NCBI GenBank assembly: GCA_007134165.1
Contig: SLLJ01000134.1
Span: forward strand, 1-9,095
Direction of reading: 5' to 3'
DNA: 9,095 nt
From: Nitriliruptoraceae bacterium
GTDB taxonomy: Bacteria; Actinomycetota; Nitriliruptoria; Nitriliruptorales; Nitriliruptoraceae
Position 1 is the stretch's first letter, and every line of letters begins with the position of its first letter. The position numbers were made by a program, and so were the translations under genes. Below are positions 5,276 to 9,095 of this stretch, one piece after another. The notes under the pieces were generated by a model. It worked only from the letters and a program-made list of their open reading frames with translations, was not told the DNA's origin and searched no databases.

Positions 5276-6232
5276 GTGACCGCCGGTCATCCTGCCGCGC
5301 GTTCGCGCCCCCGGCTGCTGACGACCTCGAGCGGTACCAACCTGGAGGCCTTCGGAGTCGGCGAGTGGAGCCTGCTCGCGCTGATCGCACTGATCTGGGG
5401 CAGCTCGTTCGTGCTGATGGAGATCGGGCTCGAGTCGTTGCGTCCAGGGTTGATCACCCTGCTGCGGGTCGCGCTCGGTGCGGCGGCACTGGCACTGGTC
5501 CCCCGCGCGCGGCGCACCCGCATCGCACGTGAGGACCTGCCCCGCGTGGCGGTGCTCGGGGTGGTCTGGATCGGCGTCCCGCTGCTGCTCTTCCCGCTCG
5601 CCCAGCAGTGGATCGACTCGTCGGTCGCCGGCATGATCAACGGGGCCATGCCCCTGACCACCGCGGCGTGGTCCGCCCTGCTGCTGGCACGGCTGCCCGC
5701 CCGGACCCAGGTGACCGGACTGATCATCGGCTTCGTCGGCATGGTCGCGATCTCCCTGCCCGAGCTGCCGATCGGCGCGTTGGCAGGTTCCGGGACCGCA
5801 CGCACGGCGCTCGGCACCGGCATGGTCCTGCTCGCGATCACCCTGTACGGACTGGCCGCCAACATCGCCGTGCCCCTGCAGCAGCGCTACGGCGCGCTGC
5901 CCGTCCTGCTGCGTGCCCAGCTGGCCGCGCTGGTACTCATCGCACCCTTCGGCCTGGCAGCCGTGCCCGACTCGCACTTCTCCTGGCCGTCGGTGCTGGC
6001 GATGCTCCCGCTGGGGGTGCTGGGCACCGGCCTCGCCTTCGTGCTGATGGCCACCCTGGTGGGTCGGGTCGGCGGTCCGCGCGGATCGGTCGCGATCTAC
6101 TTCGTGCCGGTGGTCGCGATCGTGCTCGGTGCGCTGGCGCTGAACGAACGCATCCATCCGCTGGCGCTGGCCGGCACCGGCCTGGTGCTGGCCGGGGCCT
6201 GGATCACCTCGCGCCGCGAGGGCCGGGGCTGA
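5276..6232 (+). CDS. EamA/DMT-superfamily transporter
   Basis: Inner-membrane exporter or permease of 318 residues, probably ten transmembrane helices arranged as two five-helix EamA repeats. The GTG start has AGGAG five bases upstream. After a polar N-tail of about 27 residues the first helix carries IWGSSFVLMEIGLESLRPG, the typical EamA opening (WGSSF, then a conserved RP before helix 2). The second half holds LGTGLAFVLMATLVGRVGGP followed by IYFVPVVAIVLGALALNER, matching the GTGLAY and PVxAxxxGxxxLxE pattern of the second repeat. EamA proteins export amino acids, metabolites or drugs; the substrate cannot be told from sequence. It is transcribed alone, divergent from the crotonase gene, and ends 15 bp from the convergent thiamine-binding gene. 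Confidence 0.93.
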   Translation: MTAGHPAARSRPRLLTTSSGTNLEAFGVGEWSLLALIALIWGSSFVLMEIGLESLRPGLITLLRVALGAAALALVPRARRTRIAREDLPRVAVLGVVWIGVPLLLFPLAQQWIDSSVAGMINGAMPLTTAAWSALLLARLPARTQVTGLIIGFVGMVAISLPELPIGALAGSGTARTALGTGMVLLAITLYGLAANIAVPLQQRYGALPVLLRAQLAALVLIAPFGLAAVPDSHFSWPSVLAMLPLGVLGTGLAFVLMATLVGRVGGPRGSVAIYFVPVVAIVLGALALNERIHPLALAGTGLVLAGAWITSRREGRG

Positions 6233-6247
6233 GCACCATCGGCGGGT

Positions 6248-6556
6248 TCAGCTCGGGTCGCTGCCCTGTTCGAGGGCCTGCTCGACCCGGGCGACCTTGC
6301 CCTGCAGGGCTCCCTGGTGCCCGGGGCGGTGGTCGAACTTCGCCACCACACTGACCCTGGGGGCGTGCCGGGCGGCGTACTCGATGCAGCGTTCGATCAC
6401 CGCCAGCACCTCGGCAGGCTCCCCCTCGACGGTGGTGAACATGGCACTGGTCTCGTTGGGCAGCCCGCTGTCGCGCACGATACGTACGCAGCCGGCGACC
6501 ACGTCACCGACCGAGTCGCTGCCGCCCATCGGCGTGACCGAGAACGATCCGAGCAT
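6248..6556 (-). CDS. MTH1187/YkoF-type thiamine-binding protein (DUF77)
   Basis: Small cytosolic protein of 102 residues, the usual length for the MTH1187 family. The fold is a ferredoxin-like alpha/beta sandwich that forms oligomers; the related YkoF binds thiamine, and the family is annotated as thiamine-binding on that basis. Family signatures are direct: MLGSFSVTPMGGSDSVGDVV at the start, SGLPNETSAMFTTVEGE in the middle (residues about 32-48), and APRVSVVAKFDHRPG near the end. The ATG has GGAGG eight bases upstream. The SD is the 5' arm of a short hairpin (6557-6569). No TPP riboswitch core is visible upstream. It is divergent from nfeD and convergent with the exporter gene. Whether that exporter or this protein deals with thiamine precursors is unknown. 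Confidence 0.9.
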   Translation of the reverse strand: MLGSFSVTPMGGSDSVGDVVAGCVRIVRDSGLPNETSAMFTTVEGEPAEVLAVIERCIEYAARHAPRVSVVAKFDHRPGHQGALQGKVARVEQALEQGSDPS

Positions 6557-6569
6557 GGAGGCTTCCTCC
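6557..6569 (-). promoter_or_regulatory. SD-masking hairpin of the thiamine-binding protein gene
   Basis: In the mRNA GGAGG-AAG-CCUCC is a perfect inverted repeat whose 5' arm is the Shine-Dalgarno sequence and whose 3' arm abuts the AUG. A 5-bp GC-rich stem with a 3-nt loop could hide the ribosome site. A second hairpin, CCACC-N6-GGTGG (6577-6592), lies just upstream in the leader. Confidence 0.5.
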
Positions 6570-6640
6570 CGACGATCCACCGGCACTGGTGGTCGGCGCA
6601 GCATGCCCGAGACCGACCCGGCCCGCCATCCAAAGGCGCA

Positions 6641-6677
6641 GGATCCGGGTACCGCTACGCTCGAAACCACCGGATCC
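6641..6677. promoter_or_regulatory. nfeD promoter candidate: -10 TACGCT flanked by inverted GGATCCGG arms
   Basis: TACGCT (6656-6661) fits the TAnnnT -10 pattern and would start a transcript about 20 nt before the nfeD GTG. Exact inverted arms GGATCCGG (6641-6648) and CCGGATCC (6670-6677) flank it symmetrically, with 21 bp between them. No convincing -35 is seen, so an activator or an extracytoplasmic sigma factor may be involved. The arms could also be a repressor site. Confidence 0.45.
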
Positions 6678-6688
6678 CGGGAGGCGCC

Positions 6689-8065
6689 GTGGTCGGCACC
6701 GCGCGCACGTGCTCCTACCGACCCCGTGCCCTGGCGGCCATGACCGCGCTGCTCGGCGGACTGCTGCTGGTGCTGGGCGGTGGCGGCGCACACGCCGAGG
6801 ACGAGCCGCCGGCACCGGGACGCCCGGTGGTCGCGGTCACCACCGTCGACGGCGTGATCTCCCCGGTCGTCGACGACCACCTCGCCGCCAGCGTCGAGGC
6901 ATCCGCCGCCGCCGGCCACGACGCGCTGGTCGTGCTGCTCGACACCCCCGGCGGGCTGGTCAGTTCGATGCGCGAGATCGTCAAGACCTTCCTCGACGCG
7001 CCCGTGCCGGTGATCGTCTACGTCTCCCCCACCGGCGCGGACGCCGGCTCGGCAGGCACCTTCATCACCTATGCGGCGCACGTGGCGGCGATGGCCCCGG
7101 CCACCACCATCGGGGCGGCCACGCCGGTGTCCCTGGAGGGCGGCGAGGTCGACGGCAAGGTGGTCGAGAACGCGGCCGCGTTCGCCGAAGCGATCGCCGA
7201 AGCCCGCGACCGCGACGTCGACTTCGCCATCGAGTCGGTGAGGGAGGGCCGGTCGGTGACCGCTGACACCGCGCTGGAGCTCGGCGCGGTCGATCTCATC
7301 GCCGCCTCGCTCGAGGTGCTGCTGCGCGAGGTCGACGGCCGCGAGGTCGAGGTCGGGGACACCACGATCGTGCTGCGCACCGCCGACGCCGTGATCGTCG
7401 AAGCGGAGATGACCACCACCCAGCGCATCCTGCAGACGCTGGCCGACCCCAACCTCGCGTTCCTGTTCCTGTCGCTTGGGACGCTGGCGATCCTGTATGA
7501 GATCGCGAGCCCCGGACTCGGGTTCGGTGGGGTGATCGGGGGCGTTTCGCTGGTCCTGGCGATGTTCTCGCTGTCGGTGCTGCCGGTGACCTTCGCCGGC
7601 GCCGCCCTGCTCGTACTCGCTGCGGCGATGTTCGTGGCGGAGCTGTTCATGCCCGGCATCGGGGTCGGCGCGGCCGGGGGCGCGGTCGCGCTGCTGCTCG
7701 GCGGGCTGCTGCTGTTCCCCGGACCCTCGGGCATCGGCGTCGACTGGTGGGTGCTGGCGCCAACGGCCGGGACCATGCTGGGACTGTCGGTGGTGGCCGG
7801 AGTACTGGTCGCCCGCTCGCGGCGGCCGACCTCCCGGGCCGGTGCCGACGAGCTGATCGGCACCGAGGTCGACGTCGTGCTCAGCCCCGGCGGACGTCCC
7901 CGAGCGCGGATCGGCAGCACCCTGTGGCGCCTGCTGCCCGCTGGCGGGCAGGCTCCGCTGCACGAGGGCGAGCGCGTCGTGATCATCGACCGGCAGAACA
8001 TCGACCTGATCGTGGCTCGGGATCCAGCAAGCGCCCATCCCACAGCCGCCGAGGAGTCACGATGA
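6689..8065 (+). CDS. NfeD-type membrane-bound serine protease (ClpP-class, with C-terminal OB fold)
   Basis: Membrane protease that works with stomatin-like partners. The GTG at 6689 has GGGAGG four bases upstream and gives 458 residues with a Sec signal peptide (basic RPRALAAM, hydrophobic core, AHA before EDE near residue 32). The open frame upstream to 6317 lacks an SD and covers the divergent gene. The N-domain is ClpP-like: LLDTPGGLVSSM, then GADAGSAGTFI with nucleophile Ser121, and MAPATTIGAATPV. Lys157 in GKVVENAAAFAEAIA is the probable general base, 36 residues on, close to the Ser97/Lys138 dyad of Pyrococcus PH1510. Four or five transmembrane helices follow (about 255-385), then the soluble NfeD OB-fold (ELIGTEVDVV to IIDRQNIDLIV). 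This is the long NfeD1 form. The stop overlaps the slipin ATG by four bases. Confidence 0.95.
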   Translation: MVGTARTCSYRPRALAAMTALLGGLLLVLGGGGAHAEDEPPAPGRPVVAVTTVDGVISPVVDDHLAASVEASAAAGHDALVVLLDTPGGLVSSMREIVKTFLDAPVPVIVYVSPTGADAGSAGTFITYAAHVAAMAPATTIGAATPVSLEGGEVDGKVVENAAAFAEAIAEARDRDVDFAIESVREGRSVTADTALELGAVDLIAASLEVLLREVDGREVEVGDTTIVLRTADAVIVEAEMTTTQRILQTLADPNLAFLFLSLGTLAILYEIASPGLGFGGVIGGVSLVLAMFSLSVLPVTFAGAALLVLAAAMFVAELFMPGIGVGAAGGAVALLLGGLLLFPGPSGIGVDWWVLAPTAGTMLGLSVVAGVLVARSRRPTSRAGADELIGTEVDVVLSPGGRPRARIGSTLWRLLPAGGQAPLHEGERVVIIDRQNIDLIVARDPASAHPTAAEESR

Positions 8066-8826
8066 GCCCCGCCACCATCGGTACCGCTCTGGCCCTGCTG
8101 CTGGTCATCGGCATCCTCATCGCTGCGATCCGGATCGTCGACGAGTACGAGCGCGGGGTGGTGTTCCGGCTCGGTCGGGTCATCGGCGCCAAAGGACCGG
8201 GACTGTTCCTGATCATCCCGATCGTCGACCGCGTCGTGAAGGTCAACCTGCAGACCTTCACGATGGACATCCCACCCCAGGACATCATCACCAAGGACAA
8301 CGTCACCGTCCGAGTCAACGCCGTGACCTACTTCAACGTCACCGAGCCGGTCCGCTCCGTCGTGCAGGTCCAGGACTACGCCTACGCCACCTCGCAGATC
8401 GCCCAGACCACGCTGCGCTCGGTGATCGGTGGGGTGGAGCTCGACGACCTGCTCGTCAACCGCGACGAGATCAACGCCATGCTCCAGGAGATCATCGACG
8501 GCATCACCGACGAGTGGGGGGTGAAGGTCACCCTCGTGGAGGTCAAGGACGTCGAGCTCCCCGAGTCGATGCGCCGGGCCATGGCGCGCCAAGCCGAGGC
8601 CGAACGCGACCGGCGGGCCAAGGTGATTCACGCCGAAGGCGAGTTCGAAGCGGCCCGACGGCTGTCGGAGGCCGCAGAGCTGATGGCCACCGCCCCAGGT
8701 GCCATGCAGCTGCGGCTGCTGTCCACGCTGTCGGACATCACGGCCGAGAAGAACTCGACGGTCATCTTCCCGGTGCCCGTCGAACTGCTGCGCTTCGCCG
8801 AGGCGATGACTCCCCGGTCCGACTGA
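8062..8826 (+). CDS. Slipin (stomatin/prohibitin-like SPFH-domain protein)
   Basis: Membrane scaffold protein of 254 residues. The ATG overlaps the nfeD stop (ATGA) and GAGGAG lies five bases upstream, so the two genes are translationally coupled. One N-terminal hydrophobic helix (about 4-24) is followed by the SPFH domain: VDEYERGVVFRLGR, then GLFLIIPIVDRVVKV, PQDIITKDNVTVRVNAVTYF and LPESMRRAMARQAEAERDRR, all hallmarks of the slipin group. A coiled coil follows (AEAERDRRAKVIHAEGEFEA). The C-terminal hydrophobic stretch STVIFPVPVELL (about 232-243) occupies the place where the archaeal NfeD homologue cuts its stomatin partner. It should form oligomeric rings or microdomains at the inner membrane and serve as partner or substrate of the protease. 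No own promoter is visible. Confidence 0.96.
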   Translation: MSPATIGTALALLLVIGILIAAIRIVDEYERGVVFRLGRVIGAKGPGLFLIIPIVDRVVKVNLQTFTMDIPPQDIITKDNVTVRVNAVTYFNVTEPVRSVVQVQDYAYATSQIAQTTLRSVIGGVELDDLLVNRDEINAMLQEIIDGITDEWGVKVTLVEVKDVELPESMRRAMARQAEAERDRRAKVIHAEGEFEAARRLSEAAELMATAPGAMQLRLLSTLSDITAEKNSTVIFPVPVELLRFAEAMTPRSD

Positions 8827-8841
8827 CCCTGCTGGCGGCAG

Positions 8842-8847
8842 TATGCT
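8842..8847 (+). promoter_or_regulatory. Candidate -10 box (TATGCT) for the last gene
   Basis: TATGCT fits the TAnnnT pattern and lies 33 bp before the CTG start at 8881. A weak -35-like TCCGAC (8818-8823) is 18 bp upstream, inside the end of the slipin gene. It suggests a separate start of transcription for the membrane gene, although read-through from nfeD-slipin is also likely. Confidence 0.4.
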
Positions 8848-8880
8848 TCGAGGTCCGGCCGAGCAGCGCGGAGGACGTCG

Positions 8881-9095
8881 CTGACCATCTTCCACCGCTA
8901 CCTGGGTGCTGTCATCGTCACCCTGTTCGTCGTCATCTTCTTCTGGGGCCTGATCTCGCGGATCCTCGGCCGTGAGGAACCGCCCATCGGCCTGTGGGTC
9001 GTGCAGCACTGGACCGAGAACCTGCTGGTGGTCCAGACCGTGGTCGGCTTGGTCCTGCTGCTGATGGGCCGGCGGATCGTCGGCATCCCGCTGGC
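8881..9095 (+). CDS. Small integral membrane protein, probable CTG start (3' end outside window)
   Basis: The frame stays open to the window end; 71 residues are visible. There is no in-frame ATG or GTG near the 5' end, while GGAGG (8870-8874) lies exactly six bases before CTG at 8881, so CTG is the best start, read as LTIFHRYLGAVIVTLFVV. The next in-frame GTG (9001) would delete the first helix. Two transmembrane helices are visible (about 6-27 and 45-66) joined by a polar loop, GREEPPIGLWVVQHWTEN. The FHRYLG opening and VVGLVLLLMGRR stretch recall small four-helix actinobacterial membrane proteins of unknown function, but I cannot name a family with confidence. It follows slipin by 54 bp with its own candidate -10 box, so it may or may not belong to the nfeD-slipin operon. 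Confidence 0.65.
   Translation, partial: MTIFHRYLGAVIVTLFVVIFFWGLISRILGREEPPIGLWVVQHWTENLLVVQTVVGLVLLLMGRRIVGIPL

Noticed and set aside
4811..6157. A 448-codon minus-strand frame opposite the exporter
   Set aside because: Its composition is His/Gln/Gly/Arg-rich shadow sequence. The plus strand encodes a clear EamA protein and the frame runs on into the crotonase gene out of frame.
6317..6688. N-terminal extension of the NfeD frame upstream of 6689
   Set aside because: It has no SD, covers the oppositely oriented thiamine-binding gene, and would bury the signal peptide inside the protein.
6557..6688. TPP riboswitch before the thiamine-binding protein gene
   Set aside because: The gap is only 132 bp and lacks the conserved CUGAGA and GAUC-type aptamer cores. 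Only short hairpins are seen.
7069..9009. A 646-codon minus-strand frame opposite nfeD and slipin
   Set aside because: It is an antisense shadow with low-complexity Ser/Thr/Ala-rich and Asp/His-rich parts. Both plus-strand genes have strong family signatures and overlap correctly.

Overview
The window is about 9.1 kb of very GC-rich, gene-dense DNA. It shows frequent GTG starts, strong AGGAGG-type Shine-Dalgarno (SD) sites and actinobacterial-looking -10 boxes of the TAnnnT type (TAGCCT, TACGCT, TATGCT). This fits a high-GC actinobacterium, possibly a deep-branching one, but no marker gene fixes the lineage. I see no tRNA, rRNA, CRISPR, transposon or phage genes.

Layout. 1-692 (+) is the C-terminal half of a sensor histidine kinase. 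700-1464 (-) is a TetR-family repressor of the WHG type. It is divergent from 1681-2634 (+), an atypical NAD(P)-binding SDR. The gap between them holds a clear promoter, two identical 15-bp operator palindromes and five 14-bp tandem repeats in the SDR leader. Three minus-strand genes follow: a crotonase-family protein (4282-5106), a small one-helix membrane protein (3930-4169) and an ACAD10/11-like acyl-CoA dehydrogenase (2609-3826). The dehydrogenase overlaps the SDR tail to tail. Next are an EamA-type exporter (5276-6232, +) and a small MTH1187/YkoF-type thiamine-binding protein (6248-6556, -). Last comes a plus-strand membrane-proteostasis operon, an NfeD-type membrane serine protease (6689-8065) and its slipin/stomatin partner (8062-8826), joined by an ATGA overlap. 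A truncated membrane-protein gene follows (8881 to the window end); its best start is the rare codon CTG.

How the genes work together. The TetR/SDR pair looks like a self-contained chemical-sensing switch. The acyl-CoA dehydrogenase and crotonase suggest acyl-CoA catabolism. NfeD plus slipin is a known partnership in which the protease acts on the stomatin homologue at the membrane. No wholly new system is evident. The most original signals are the operator/promoter/tandem-repeat leader of the SDR, residue substitutions in the crotonase and the SDR, possible SD-masking hairpins, and the CTG-start membrane gene beside nfeD-slipin.
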